In this document: in pieces, positions 24,623 to 36,733 of the stretch
Layout of the letters: each line of letters begins with the position of its first letter
Position numbering within the stretch: position 1 is the first letter of the stretch
NCBI RefSeq assembly: GCF_036898095.1
Contig: NC_090757.1
Location: 62,332,347 to 62,396,346, forward strand
Direction of reading: 5' to 3'
DNA length: 64,000 nucleotides
Origin: Palaemon carinicauda
Lineage: Eukaryota; Arthropoda; Malacostraca; Decapoda; Palaemonidae
Translations under genes and position numbers: made by a program
Notes under the pieces: generated by a model
The model's input: only the letters and a program-made list of their open reading frames with translations
What the model was told of the DNA's origin: nothing
Database searches by the model: none

Positions 24623-25031
24623 CAGGCACCCCACTTGCCTGGAAAGAAGCTGCTACCCCACTATCATGTATAACAGACTCCTGGGGAAGAACCTCTGGCT
24701 TCTTCCCCGCAACGGACTTACCTCGTCTCCTACTCTGGGTAGGGGAAGGTGGAAGGGAAACTCTATCCGACGGTCCTTCTGGAGACGTAAAGGGCGAAGA
24801 GGTGCTAGCCTTCATGGGCGACCTCTTGGAAGACTTCTTCTTCTTGGTACCGAATCGTACCCACTGCACCTCACTCCACAAAACGCACTCCGGAAACGTG
24901 TCCGACGGGGAACACACTCTACCCCTGCACGACGAGCACAAGGAATGAGGATCTACCGCTGGCTTAGACAGAAACGCACCACACGACTTTCCGGCCCTAG
25001 GCCCAGGACAACGGCGGGGATGTTCCATCAC
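24623..25031 (-). pseudogene. DIRS-C gag, N-terminal part
   Basis: Starts MMEHPRRCPGPRAGKSCG. It carries the same cysteine-rich arrangement as DIRS-1 Gag: C-x8-C, then LCSSCRGRVC and a single later Cys (FPECVLW). Low-complexity Ser/Pro sequence follows until the LINE boundary. The frame then runs on into LINE sequence and stops at 24,393, giving an accidental gag-LINE fusion. Confidence 0.75.
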
Positions 25032-25269
25032 GCACTATCGCAACACCGCAAGACACAGGAACACACCGGGAAAGGGTAATAAGGACAAGGATAACACGTG
25101 AGAACACAAGGGAAGGACAAGGTTAACACGCGAGACCGCGGGGACACAAAGGGAAAGCACAGGGATACCACGTGGGAACCACGCGGGACACAAAGGAGTC
25201 GGGGACACAAAGAGTCGCACTGAGATAAGGAGAGCGTCGAGATGATATTGCGACGCGACCAGAGAACTT

Positions 25270-25461
25270 ACTGAGGGTGGAGACCCAAGCTAGCACGCTC
25301 CCTGACCCGGGCCCAGCCTCAGAGCACGTATCCTTCCGCCCGAGGTTAGCCCTCACAGAAAACGAAAGTAGGGTAAACTACACAAAACTCTGGTCGGATG
25401 AGAGGAGATTCCAGGTACTCCTAAGAAAGTAGTTCGAGGTAAGTTTCCGTGTTGGAACAAA
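25270..25461. repeat. Right terminal repeat of DIRS-C
   Basis: Inverted copy of 12,990-13,190 and direct match to the lone repeat at 31,140-31,320. It ends GTTCGAGGTAAG...GGAACAAA at 25,461. Between 25,032 and 25,269 lies the gag leader, GGACACA/ACACGGGA-rich with no gene. Confidence 0.88.
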
Positions 25462-27984
25462 CAACCATCGAATCTAATGCTTTATTAGAACAGGGTTCTA
25501 GTTGTATGATAGTACATAGTCCTTGACAGCAGTATAAGATCACTTGCTCGCATGCGGTTGTGCTCTTAACTTTTTTTCCTACCGGTAAGTGTTCGACAAA
25601 TGAGCCTGAGCCCACTAGCGGGAATAATGTACAGTATATGCAATGAATCACAACATTATTGCCCTAAGCAATTGGTCATCAATTAGTTGTAGCATTGTTA
25701 ACAGGTTTGTAAGCATGTGTGTGACATTGAAAAGAACATGCAGTTACCGCAGCGATCAAACCTACATCAGTATTAAAATGTTTGCCTGCTCACCTTGTGG
25801 GAGGGACAGCATTCTTATATGAGAATATTGTACTTGCTTGCTATCATACGTAAACGTAAGCAGAAGCTGACACTATCCCCTTGAGACTGGAGGCTTTCAA
25901 AAAATAACCTTGCAAGGGTGTGTTTCACTAGCCATTGTATGAGTGCTCTGAAGAGCTCTCCATTCCAAAGGGAAAACAAGCAAGAGAAAGTAACCCTGAA
26001 AGATTATATTTCAGCGTGCATCGGGGCCAAAATGAAGGCATGTGGCGCCCGCAAGCAATCGGCATTAAACCGCATTTACAGCAATATCCCTGAGGATTTG
26101 TCTTGGGAAGCACACATGCACATTCGAAGGAGTTCCTTTCAGCCTTTAGGAGGTGTTAGCAAATGCCTGTAGTTGTGTAAACCTCCCCAGGGAAGGGAGT
26201 TTCCCATAAAGAATCATAGCCTTGCATATAAGGGTTTGTGTGCCCACAATGCAAAGAACACAAGCACTAGGCAGGTTTGTCCAGGCTTGCCAGCGAACAC
26301 TAGCGAGTATTAGCAAACGCTGGCGAGGAGAGAGTTGACTCTTACCTGTAAGAATGGGTATAGGTAATGTAAGTGCGTGCTACCGAAGTAGCGTGAACTT
26401 GAGGCAACAGTAAGCTGGAGCTTTACGCGCTACCGAAATAGTGTGCATTTGAGGCAACAGTAAGCTGAAACTCTGTGCGCTGGAGAGTACGGTCGCGCAA
26501 ACTCGCAATGGGTACTAAGATGAGCAACCTTGGCTGTTTACAGGCCTTCATCAGGCAAAAAAGCTCACCCCCCCCACCTCGCTAAAGCTGAATAGATGCA
26601 TAGTCAGCCGTTGGGAACTAACTTTTCTAGAGAAGTTAGGTGTCCCAACACTGAGCATGACTTTTCTGCAAAAATAAGGTCTTTGTAATGTACTAATGCT
26701 CATCTTAACTCCAACACGAGGTTGGCAAGTAGCCTTATGTCATCCCTTCAGAAGACAATGAAAAAGGCTGTGCTGGACTTGAAGAACAGTAGTTTTTCTC
26801 TCGTAAGGGGTTGAAATCATGAGGCGCAGGACCAGAAGAGTCTGGCCCCACAAAGCTCTAAGAGCTTTGTTGTGCCCAAAGGCACGATGTAGGCAATAAA
26901 AAGAAAGAGTTAAAGCCTATGAGACTTGTTGATGGGAGAGGAGGCGACTGCAAGCGGTCGGCAGTCATCACTATCTACAGCAAAAATCCCAAAAGAAAAT
27001 TGCTTACGAGACTCGTTTTGTACCCTGAGGGTACAGCGGCAATGGCAGGAACTGCAACCAGTCACCTAACACCTATGTCGCCTAGCTCCAAAGAGCAAGA
27101 GTGGGGCATGGACAAATCAAATTCCCGCCGGAGGAATCTCCCAAGGAGGGAAACCACTCTCCTACGAACTGGAAAGGTGACCAAGCCCTATTGCCATTTT
27201 TGGCAATTCTCCCCACAAGTGGGAAGATTGCTGGACAGTGGCTGAATGGCTGGTAGAGGGTAACTCTCTCTCAGAAGGGAAAGTTGCCCAAAATCAGGTG
27301 GAGGTTAACTCTCCCTAGAAAGGGGAAGTTGTCCAACACCCGGAGGCAGACCTCTGGGTAGCGCTCTCTGCTTCTCGTCAACAAGCTTTGTTCAAGTTGA
27401 AGGTCGGCATAGAGATCTGCCTGGAAAACTTAGCCGAAGCCAGTTTCTGGGTTCAACCCGAAGGGATCCCCCGACTAGAAACTTGAAAGGGAACCAGTCT
27501 GCCATTGCTTTCGTTCCTATGCCGGAGCTGTAGGAATGAAGGTGAGCAGAAGCAGAGTGCTGCAATAAACTGTAACACCCGCGGATACCATTCCTTAGCG
27601 GGTAGACTCGAAAGTCTCAAGGAAGGTAAGGGTGACCACAAGCAGAAACGGAAGGGACTTTCCCTGATGGAAAGCAACAGAGTCATCACCTAAAGGAAGT
27701 CTGAGTCACCATCTGAAAAGAAAAAGATTTTTTTAAACTTTAGGCCAATTGCTTTTAATCGCAACCCCGTTAAAAGGTTTTGACAGAAGAGCAAGATATT
27801 TCTTAACTCTACTAAACCAAATTAAACTTTGACAGCTGTTTGCTAGTACTGGTGTGGCTATCCCCCTCAACTAACTAGTAAAGGGTAGTTACACCTTGCA
27901 AAAGCTCTAATGACTGGTTTCAAATTTTGTGAAATACTACTTCTAAATAAAGAACATAAGGTTTGTATATAGTGCAAGAATAAA
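25462..27984 (-). mobile_element. DIRS-D retrotransposon, right (5') part
   Basis: Resumes DIRS-D after DIRS-C. The final 150 bp (27,830-27,984) is the inverted partner of 8,171-8,430. A short RT-like word (LGHLTSLEKL-type, near 26,590-26,650) resembles 10,905, which is unexpected in the gag half and suggests rearrangement. A degenerate ~60-bp tandem pair (TGAGGCAACAGTAAGCTG) lies at about 26,370-26,480. No frame exceeds about 110 codons and I recognise no gag motif. Confidence 0.6.
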
Positions 27985-28215
27985 CTTACCTTTAGTAAAT
28001 TCCATGGACGAGTAATTGGAATTTTAAAAAGTAGTACAGTAGATCAATTCATTTTATACTAAAACTTACCTTTAATAAATTCCATGGACGAGTAACTGGA
28101 ATTTTAAAAAGTAGTACAGTAGATCAATTCATTTTACACTAAAATTCCTTAACAGCTGTTTGAGCCTAAACCCATTAGGCTGAGGTGATTTAGAATGTGG
28201 CTCAAAACATCTAAA
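27985..28215 (-). pseudogene. I-type LINE copy 2, upstream piece, with an 81-bp tandem duplication
   Basis: Continues the LINE cut at 8,170. Its TAAATTCCATGGA and AGGCTGAGGTGATTT stretches match 47,520-47,640 of copy 1. The unit at 27,985-28,065 is repeated at 28,066-28,146 with few changes, which copy 1 lacks. The element ends near 28,215, against DIRS-E gag. Confidence 0.6.
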
Positions 28216-30340
28216 ATTGTTTTCCCTATAAGCAGTTTCAAGAGCCTTGGATCTTACTCATCAAAATGTCCTTTCTCCCTAAAGACACTCGCCAAACAGT
28301 CCACGAAAGGAACGAGGCAATCAAATGCCTGCCCTTGGTTGGAGAGATTTTGTGCCAAGAAACGGACAAGCACAATGTGTTATTTTCGTGCTTGTACAAG
28401 TGCTGAGATCAAATTTGTGAAGTCACCTGTTCCACCCACTAACGTGTAACAGGGATGGAAAGCCTTGGGGCCTGGGAAAACTCAGTCACGGATCGGTAAA
28501 TGAGCATGGGAAGATCTAGTTTGAAAAGCAGTATTAACGCTGAGATTTTACACGATGATGTCGCTGTAACCTTTTGGAGGAAGGAGGGTGGCTTCCCACT
28601 TTCTGACTAGCAGTGTTTGGCTCAAAGTGATGGAGTCTAAAGACTCTGTGTTACAAGACCCGACAGGCTCAGCGTAACGGAAGTTACAAGAAGTAGCTGG
28701 TTCGCCGTAACGCAAGTTACAAGAACCCAAAGGCTCAGCGTAACATGAGCCACGAGAGCCAGAGGGCTCACCGTATCTCAGGTCATGACAGCCCGGACTC
28801 TTCGTAACCGGCTTTGCAAGAGCCCAAGGGTTCAGTGCAACGGGAGGCTGAAGTGTCCTAGTTACGGTAACAGGTGGCACGAGAGCCCGAAGGCTTAGCG
28901 TAACCAGTGTTAAGAGAGCCCAAGAGTTTAATGCAACGGGAGGCGAAAGCATGATGTAAGGAACGAGAGCCCAAGGGCTTAGCGTACCGCGAGCCACGAG
29001 AGCCCGGAGGCTCAACATAATCTGTATTGCAAGAGGTCACATACTCAGAGCAACCGGAACCCGCAAGCTCAGCGTAACGTGAACCCAAAGGTTCAGAGCC
29101 ACGAGAGCCCAAAGGCTCAGCGTGACTAGGACCCGCAGGACCTGGGTTGCGAGTGCCCATGCAATGGGAGCCCGAAGGCTCAGGGTCATGCGTGCCCAAT
29201 GCCTGACCATCACAAGATCCCGAAGGAACTTCGTGATCAGAACCGACTAGTTCAAAGAGACGTCTCCTAACCGCTGGAGGAGGAGCGTGCCTAGGGACCT
29301 CCGAAGGGGAACGTCTTGCAGAATCCACCCAAGTGGAGACTGCTGCCTCTCCTGAAGGAGAGGGCTATTCTCCGGGAGGAGAACTGTGCTCAGGAAAATG
29401 CCCTGACCCGACCCTTGGGGTAGAAGTGTAAGCATATGATGACTGCTTCCTACTTGCGTTCACCCCGAAGGGGGAATTCGCCTTGATCTTAGTTCTTCCA
29501 CCACCCCAGTGAAATTACATTGTCCTCGGTGTTGGCCTTGGGGGACCAGAAGTCAAACCAACAGGCTGCAGCACCTGCACCCACGGAGGGAGAATCAACC
29601 TCTGAGGAGGAAGGAGATGACCGCCTCCACTCCACCCACCAAATGAAGGAGTTCAAAGAGAACTTCCTTAGAAGGGGGGGTCATCAATGTCCAGTGATGG
29701 CCAAAGAGACACCAAGTCAGAGAAAGAGCAGGCGCTCCCTGGGGGAAGCGGCGAGACCAATTCACTAGGAAAGTCCATACCGTCCCTTGACCCACAAGGT
29801 TAACCTGGAGTAACCCGGCCTGTGCTGCTACTTAGCCGTTCCTCAGAGGGCGGCGGAGGAGCAGCTTCGGGAAGAGATTGGGGGTAGAAGTAGAAGACCA
29901 TGATTTCTACGACTTCGAGGAAAACCCCGAAGGAGAAGAATCCCGCTTGGACTTCTTCCATCACCCAAACCTCTCCCACTGGGAGCCAGACCACTCACTA
30001 CACTCTACGGCCGACATGAAGGTACCGCATGAGCGACCTTAGGGACCAGGAGAAGTACGCATAGTGACTGCCAGCCGCTTCACACACACACACACTGAAA
30101 AGAGGATTAATATAATGATTAGTAATGGCAAGTCATAAAATTGCGGGAAAGAGCGGCAGTATGACCGGTCTCTACCGAGCCAGAAAGTAAAATGGTTGCT
30201 CAACCTAGGAGTGTGAGTGAGCGGGTTAGTTGTCTACTCCTATCCCCCTCATCCGCTAAAATTATCATGGCTCGTCTTTCAGCTTCACCGAAAGTGTTCC
30301 CCTAATAAATAGCATAACGTTTGTATTTGTGTTATAACAA
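28216..30340 (-). mobile_element. DIRS-E 5' fragment (gag plus terminal repeat)
   Basis: The end at 30,190-30,340 is an inverted match to the DIRS-A left repeat (ATGGCTCGTC, CACCGAAAGT, TTTGTATTTGTG), so this is the 5' end of a minus-strand DIRS-A-type copy. The interior is gag-like. No RT or YR belonging to it is seen to the left, so it is truncated or was rearranged when the LINE arrived. Confidence 0.55.
28548..29328 (-). pseudogene. Repetitive gag of DIRS-E
   Basis: Minus-strand frames encode degenerate repeats of the type EPLGSRGSRYAEPLGS (about 12-14 residues; DNA word GAGCCCAAGGGCTCAGCGTA). The frame shifts several times (for example near 28,860 and 29,020). 29,330-30,190 continues gag-like low-complexity sequence without a long frame. 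Confidence 0.5.
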
Positions 30341-30433
30341 TTATAATCAAGATGAAGGCAACACGAAAATATAATACAATAATATTGACAATTAACAAGC
30401 ATCAATACAGGCATCTTCTTATGCAGTACTCAC

Positions 30434-30783
30434 AGATGAAGAACTTGAAACACCAGGCTGAGGCAAATGATCATTATTCCCTTTAGACCGATAAGTGTTA
30501 TTGTCACCGTCTGATTCTGAAATCTCCTTCTCTCTCAACTTCTCTGTTTCACTGTCAAACTTTTGAACTTTTGCTGGTATGTCAGAGTTTTTATTTAACA
30601 ACTTTCTTTTGAGGAATGGCACAAATGGCAACTGTTCATTTTTTTTAATAGGCTCTGTAAGGAGTTTTAGAGCTTCTTCTTTGGCTGTAGTGTAATTACA
30701 GAACACATTGCGACATGAAAGACAGATGAACACGAGCTCTTTTTTCATAGGCGATACAGATATGTCGAGCATTTCCAGGAGTC
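30434..30783 (-). CDS. Candidate internal exon of an unidentified host gene (116 codons)
   Basis: A long pyrimidine tract and CAG (30,786-30,784, minus strand) precede the segment, and GTGAGT follows at 30,433-30,428. The 350 bp are fully open, beginning with two bases that complete a codon and ending on a codon boundary (phase 0). The peptide has a cysteine pair (VFICLSCRNVFCN), basic stretches (FLKRKLLNK) and a charged, serine-ending C-terminal part. None of this is transposon-like. The downstream phase matches the exon at 6,831-6,978. I cannot identify the protein. Confidence 0.55.
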
Positions 30784-30879
30784 CTGAAAAAGAAAAACAA
30801 ATTACTACAAAATGCAATACACTGACTCACACACACATTACAAATACAAGTTTAACCTTGCAGATTTCAGTATTTGCAG

Positions 30880-31010
30880 GCTGGCAAATATGGATGATGC
30901 AAGCTTCAAGCTTTTTCACAGCCTTTGTGTCAATTATAATGCTAATAAGGGCACTCAGAGGGGTTTTCTTCAGTTATACAAGGAAATGGGATTCTGGAAG
31001 TGTTATCAAG
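30880..31010 (+). CDS. Possible plus-strand exon (weak)
   Basis: TTTGCAG ends at 30,879 and CAAG/GTGAGC marks a donor at 31,011. The 131 bp between are open in one frame (MDDASFKLFHSLCVNYNANK, then GFLQLYKEMGFWKCYQ). It lies only 96 bp from the minus-strand exon on the other strand, so at most one gene is likely to use each signal. It could be a chance open frame. Confidence 0.28.
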
Positions 31011-31139
31011 GTGAGCAGTACATCTTTGTTGATTTTCTACATTTGGAAGTATTTCTGTTACTGTACTTGACCCTAACAAGTGCAATGGCTAATTGTACAA
31101 TGTTTGCTATCATATTATGTAAAACTTAAATGCCCATCG

Positions 31140-31320
31140 AGACCTGAGCAAGCATGCTCTCTGACCCGGGGTTAGCCTCAGGGTGCGTATCACTCCGCCT
31201 GAGGTTACCCCTCATAGAAAACGGGTATAGGGTAAACTACACAAAACTCTGGTCGGATGGGAGGCGATCCCAGATACTCCTAAGAAAGTAGTTCGAGGTA
31301 AGTACTCCGTGTTGGAACAA
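31140..31320. repeat. Lone DIRS-C-family terminal repeat
   Basis: Matches 25,285-25,461 in the same orientation, including the tip GTTGGAACAAA, with no DIRS-C coding sequence beside it. DIRS-F begins exactly at its last bases. Confidence 0.85.
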
Positions 31321-31670
31321 ATGGTATTTTTACTATAAAATAAATTTTTAAATATACTTACCTGGTAGTTACATATATATAGCTTAAATCCCGCGTTTCA
31401 ACGCGACATGACAGAAATTCAATTTTGCGGCAATCACCGCCATAACAGTAGGTGGTCATACATGAGTGCCATCTCTCATAGGTTACCAGAACAATCCCCA
31501 ACATTCTTCAGAAATTCCATGCCTCTGTTTTCAGAGGGGAGGAGGGAGGGCCCTTTTATACATGTAACTACCAGGTAAGTATATTTAAAAATTTATTTTA
31601 TAATAAAAATACCATTTTTAAATATGTAACTTCCCTGGTAGTTACATATATATAGCTGATTGACACCATT
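31318..31670. repeat. Left terminal repeat and ICR of DIRS-F
   Basis: The tip AAATGGTATTTTTA is complementary to the first half of the ICR (31,561-31,618). The second half (31,614-31,667) is complementary to the right tip at 41,930-41,977. The TTT core is at about 31,614-31,618. 31,671-32,094 is untranslated element DNA. Confidence 0.85.
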
Positions 31671-32094
31671 GGTGGTGGGTTGAAAACCTCATCCCATCGG
31701 GAATTCGTATAATTATTAATAGCTACAATTAGTAGTAATAACAATCTGGTTCTAACCTGACAAGGAAGCTGGCTTCACAATTATCCTGCCTCATTTCGTC
31801 TGCATTCCTTAAGAGACTCAGCGATCCACTCAGAGGGCTGTAAAAGTCTCTGTTGGGCTGCCACAAGGTCCTTGACCTTAGCGTGGCTAGACCTCCACCC
31901 TTGCAAACCTGGCATAGCCATGGATACTGATTCTAACCACCTACTCCAAAAAAAATTTTTTTTTTTCTTTTTTTAAACACTATACAATAAAACTAACTTG
32001 ACTTGCATCCCAGACTGCGGAAGGCTGCGACAACCTTCACAGACAACCTATGAACACAAGTACAAGAAAAAAGGCAAGGGTATATATTAAGTTA

Positions 32095-32969
32095 TCAGGA
32101 AGAGGCAGTAGACCCTTCTCCAACTACGACGCCGGAGGTAACGTACGGACCCAGGGAACAGCAATCCTCATACTGGGTCTGGACATCTTTGAGATAGCAG
32201 TCTGTGAAGATTGATTTACTTCGCCAGAAAGTAGCCCCCAAAATTGACTTCATTGACCTATTGTGCTTGTAAGCCATAGAAGTTGCTACAGCTCTAACCT
32301 CGTGTGGTTTTACCTTAAGGATAGGGAAAACTTCTTACTTCACAATTCTGGTGTTTCCCTTATCAAATCCTTAATGAAAAAAGCCAGGGTATTCTTTGAT
32401 AAAGGCAAAGAGGGCTTTTAATTGACCATCAGAGGCTGTCTGCTTGTCCTCTCAGGTGTTTGGACACGTGCAGATAAAAATTTTAGAGCTCTCACTGGAC
32501 AAAGGCCTCTCTCCTTTTCCCGTCCAATTTAAGTGAGATAGCTCTGGATGGTAAAAGATCTTGGCCAAGGTCGATAAGGATTCTCGTCTTTGGCAAGAAA
32601 TCCTAGCTGAAGGGAGCAAATTGCATTGTCTCCATTAAAGCCCACCTTCTTGCTAATGGTTTTTAACTCTCCTATACATTTGACTGTAGCCAATGTAATT
32701 AGGAAAAGTGTCTTCTTGGTAAGATCCTTCCAAGACGCCTTGTCCAAGGGTTCAAACCTACTTGAGGTTAAAAAGGCCAGGACTACATCCAGGTTCCAAG
32801 ACGGGGTTGGATTGTCCTTCCTCTTAGTCGTCTCAAAAGATCTAATGAGGTCTGATAGATCCTTGTTACCTGACACGTCAATGTGTCGGTGACAAAAGAC
32901 GGAGGCTAGCATGCTGCGGTAACCCTTGATGGTAGGCACAGCCAGCTTCTCTTTTGTACGCAGATACAA
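32095..32969 (-). pseudogene. Tyrosine recombinase of DIRS-F
   Basis: The core-binding part ([16 protein letters not shown]) and much of the catalytic domain are readable. The first arginine box reads ATVKCIGEL instead of AKRVSE, so the catalytic Arg is Cys. The HEVRAVATS box and the tyrosine (TDCYLKD) survive in another frame near 32,200-32,330. A stop near 32,529 and frameshifts around 32,340-32,520 break the gene. Confidence 0.75.
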
Positions 32970-33029
32970 CAGAAAACTCTGCTATATTGGCTATAGAGGT
33001 ACTGGTAGAGAGTCTATTATTCCTGCACC

Positions 33030-34440
33030 CTACTCTAAATATGTCCCACTCGGATTAGTAAACCCTAATAGTGGTAATGTTCTGGGGGTATCTACCAGCC
33101 ACTCCATCATCTCAGCAACCCAATGTCTCATGGGCCAAAATGGAGCTACCATGGTCATGCGGACGTTGGGCGATTCCCTGAACTTTTTCAGGACTCTGTC
33201 CAGGATCTTGAATGGAGGAAAACCGTATACGTTTAGACCTTCCCAGTTCAGAAGAAAAGCGTCCACTGCGACTGCTTCCTGGTCTGGGACTGGAGAGCAA
33301 AATACCAGCAACCTCTATGTCATTTGTGAGGCAAAGAGGTCTGTCGAGGGTTGACCCCACAACATCCAAAGGCTGGTGCACACCTCGTGATGTAGGGTCC
33401 ACTCTGTAGTAAGAACTTGCCTTCTTCTGCTGAGCAGATCAGCCCTGACGTTTTTCTCCCCTTCTATGAAGTGAATAATCAGGGCTTGGTGAATGGCCAC
33501 TAGCTCTCTGATATTTATGTGCCATTTCCTCTGAGACTCTACCCACAGACCCCTGTTCGAGAATTGTATGCGTCAAACAGGGACGAAATCGACCTCTTAA
33601 GTTCAGACAGATCAGACACTTGAAGCGCCCCGTGTGCTGATTGCTGCAAGGGATCGTCAACCGTAGTCGGGTGACCACCAGGGGAAAGTCCTTGCGACAT
33701 TTCCGGCGCGCCTTGAGCGCGATCTGAACCGATTCTCATCCCCAGATAAATGATATTCTGTGAGGGTGTTAGTTAAGATTTGACCAGGTTTACCATCAGA
33801 CCTAACTGTTGCGTTAAGGACATTATCATTTGAAGAGCCTCCAGACACTTTAATTGTGATTCTGCTCTAAGTAGCCAGTCGTCCAGGTACAAAGAAAATC
33901 CTTACTCCCTTTAGGTGAAGCCAGCGAGCCATGTTGGACATCACCTGGGTAAAAAACGTAGGGAGTCGTGCTCAGTCCAAAACAGAGTGTTTTGAACTGA
34001 TAAATGGTCTTGAGGAACAAGAACCTTAGAAATTTTCTGTGGTCCGGGTGTATCGGGATATGGAAATACGCGTCCTGCAGATCCAAAGACACTATCCAGT
34101 CTCCCTGTCTGTTGCCTGCAAGGACTGACGCTGAAGTTTCCATGGCAAATTCTACTTTGCTGATGAACTTGTTCAATGGACTGACGTCCAGAACAGGTCT
34201 CCATCCCCCCGAGCTTTTCGGAACTAGGAAAAGTCTATTGTAAAACCTCTCCGAGGAGGTGTCCTCTACCACTTCTATGACTGATTTCGACAGCATAAGG
34301 TTCACTTGCTTTTGAAGAGCTGCTGACTTGTTCCCTGAGTGGATTGTTGTCAACTCTAGGGGTATCGACGACATGGGAGGCATTCTCAGGAAGGGGATCT
34401 TGTATCCCTCCTTAAGGACATTGATCGTCCAGATGTCCGC
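33030..34440 (-). pseudogene. RT, RNase H and MT-like regions of DIRS-F
   Basis: RT palm residues are present at 33,900-34,300 (SGGWRPVLDVSPLN, SLDLQDAYFHIPI, TLCFGLSTTP). The YLDDWLL box lies in another frame near 33,870. RNase H (33,400-33,830) is poorly preserved. The MT-like region (CSPVPDQEAVAVDAFLLNW, YGFPPF) is readable at 33,030-33,311. Confidence 0.75.
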
Positions 34441-34633
34441 CCCCCTTTAGCTCTATTCTCGCCAAAAGTGGGAAAGCCTGGCTCCCACTAGAGTCTGGAG
34501 ATTGCATGTCTCACTTTCTTGATTCGGTTTGCTGTCTTGGGAATCTGCGAGCTTGACCTCGAGCCGCAATCCTCTAAGGTCCTCTTGAAGGGGCTCTCCC
34601 ATGAAAGGGCTGACGAGTGGGAGGAGCCTCCTT

Positions 34634-36732
34634 TTATTTCCTTGCTAAAAAGCTAGCTAGGAGGACTTTCTTAGTAGTCCTAGAGATAAGATCTTGCGTA
34701 CCCTGTTGTGCCAGAGCTGCCGACAAATCTTTCCCTAAGTCCAGAGGGAAAGGATGATTACCCAACGGAGCAAATAAAAGTTCAGATCTCTGAACAAGGG
34801 ACAAACCTGAAGATAAGAAGGAACAAAGCATAGCCCTCTTTTTAAGAACTCCTGCCGTGAAAAGGGCGGAAAGTTCAATGGAGCCATCACTCACGGCCTT
34901 ATCCAGACGCAATCAGATGCATCTGAGCCTCGTTCTTAGGGTCTGTGGCTTCTGCGAAAGCTCCGAGAGTCCAGTCCATAAGGCTGAAGACTTCTATTGT
35001 CTTAAAAATTCCCTTCAGCAGATGGTCCATTTCAGAATTGGACCACATAATTTTAAGACTTGCTCATGGCTGACCTGCGTGAGGAGTCAACAAGTCTGGA
35101 GAAGTCTCCCTGGGAGGAGGCAGGCCCTCCCAAACCGAGAACTTCCCTAGTCGAATAACACACACTAGATCTGGAGGCCAGTCTAGTTGGAGGAAAGGAA
35201 AAGGAGGTCTTTCCTAGATCCTTCCTCCGGATGTCCATTGGTTGAGAGTTGAGAAAGCTCTCTAAACTGATCTAGCAAGAACCATTTTCTAGAAGGAGGA
35301 TGTTTTTCGGGGTCTGCCCTTCAAAAACTGAGAGGGCGAGCTCTGAGGCATAGGTTGAGTAAAGTCCTCTGGATACAGAGATGTTAAATCTGTCAGAAGC
35401 TTTTTAAGGTCAGCTGTCTGAAGCGAATCCTGAGATTCGTCCTCTAAAACTTCGGCTAAAGGAACATCGATCTCCTGAGACGAATGGGTAGGAGACAAAA
35501 CCGCGTCATTCTGTCGGTTATCGTCTTCCAAAAAGAACTCATCCTGTCCTGATGGAACATCGTAAAGGATACTATCCAATTGTGAGAAGCATCACGTTTC
35601 CGTACTGCAAGTCTCGAGGGAGAAACAGGTTCCAGTGCTTCCAGCATAAGTCCAACATCCTGTAAGGAAGCATCAACATCGTGACCCCCATGCTGCAAGG
35701 GTAAGTCCTGCTCGCGTGCGTCCAACGTGCGTTCAGCATGCTGTATGTCAACAGCGTGACGCGAGGGAGCTGCGCGTCCAGAGAGTCGCAATGGAGAGAC
35801 AACCAGTTGTCTATCATGCAGCGAGGACAAGTCTTGACTGCATGAGATCAGCATGCATCCAGATTGCTGTATGCATCCAGATTGCTGCATGAGTCCATGT
35901 TGCCTTGAGGTTCCAGGATGCTGCATGCATCCCGCATGCTGTATGTTTACCGCGTGACTCAAAGAACCGATAGTATCGCGTCCAGCAAGTCACGAAGGAG
36001 AGACAACTGTTTGTCTATCATGCTGAGTGGACAAATCCTGACTGCATGCGTCCAGCATAAGTCCAGACTGCTGCATGAGTCCAGGTTGCTGTAAGCTTCC
36101 AGCGTGCTGGATGCGTCCAGCATGCCGCGAGGGAGAACCTTGCCGCCTCCCGTAATGCAACCAGATCGCTGCAAGGGAGTGACCATGAGCGCTGCAGCTC
36201 GCGTGCGTTCTTGCCGCGAGAGCGCGCTCGGAACTATGACGTACGCGATTCTGACGCGGAGGAGCGTCCAACTCGCGTGTGTACAGTATGCATTCAGCTC
36301 GCGTACATCCAGCATGCTGCATTCGTTAAGCATGCGTCCCGCATGCCGAATGCTTCCCGCATGCAGCATACCGTGCAGTGCAGGAGCAACAAGATCTATG
36401 TCGCATCCCGAAAACATGTCTAGATCGCTGTGAGGGAGCGATCTTGACGCTCGGTCCCATGACGAGCCACTCTCTTGTCTAGCGGGACGGGAAAACGTAA
36501 AACACAAATCTCGCATCAACCGACAGCGAGGATAACACTTTTACCTCGCCTTTCCAATGCGAGGGTGAGCGTACTGGGATACGACAAAAGAATCGTTCGA
36601 GAGGACGTTCGATCGGTGATCAAGGTCTGACATCTCCCTTAGCCTTTTGACTTTCCTTCTTCCAGGGGTTGTGGAGCATGGAAGAGGTCCCGGGCTAGGA
36701 GTATGACGGACACGAACGAATGCACCCTCCAC
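34634..36732 (-). pseudogene. Gag of DIRS-F
   Basis: Conserved pieces match DIRS-1 Gag (GVLKKRAMLCSFLSSGLS at about 34,800; PTRLASRSSVCYSTREVLG at about 35,150). Further 5' the protein is Gln/Met/His/Cys rich because of many GCATGC and CAGCAT words (35,650-36,430). Stops and shifts separate the pieces. No cysteine-rich N-terminus was found before the duplicated leader. Confidence 0.65.
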
Positions 36733-36733
36733 A

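Noticed and set aside
24393..25031. Single 212-codon protein
   Set aside because: It is an accidental fusion of the DIRS-C gag N-terminus with LINE RT upstream sequence across an insertion boundary.
28548..29328. Cellular repeat protein with GSRGSRYAEPLGS-like units
   Set aside because: Frames drift, no splice context, and the stretch ends at a DIRS-type terminal repeat; best read as decayed gag.
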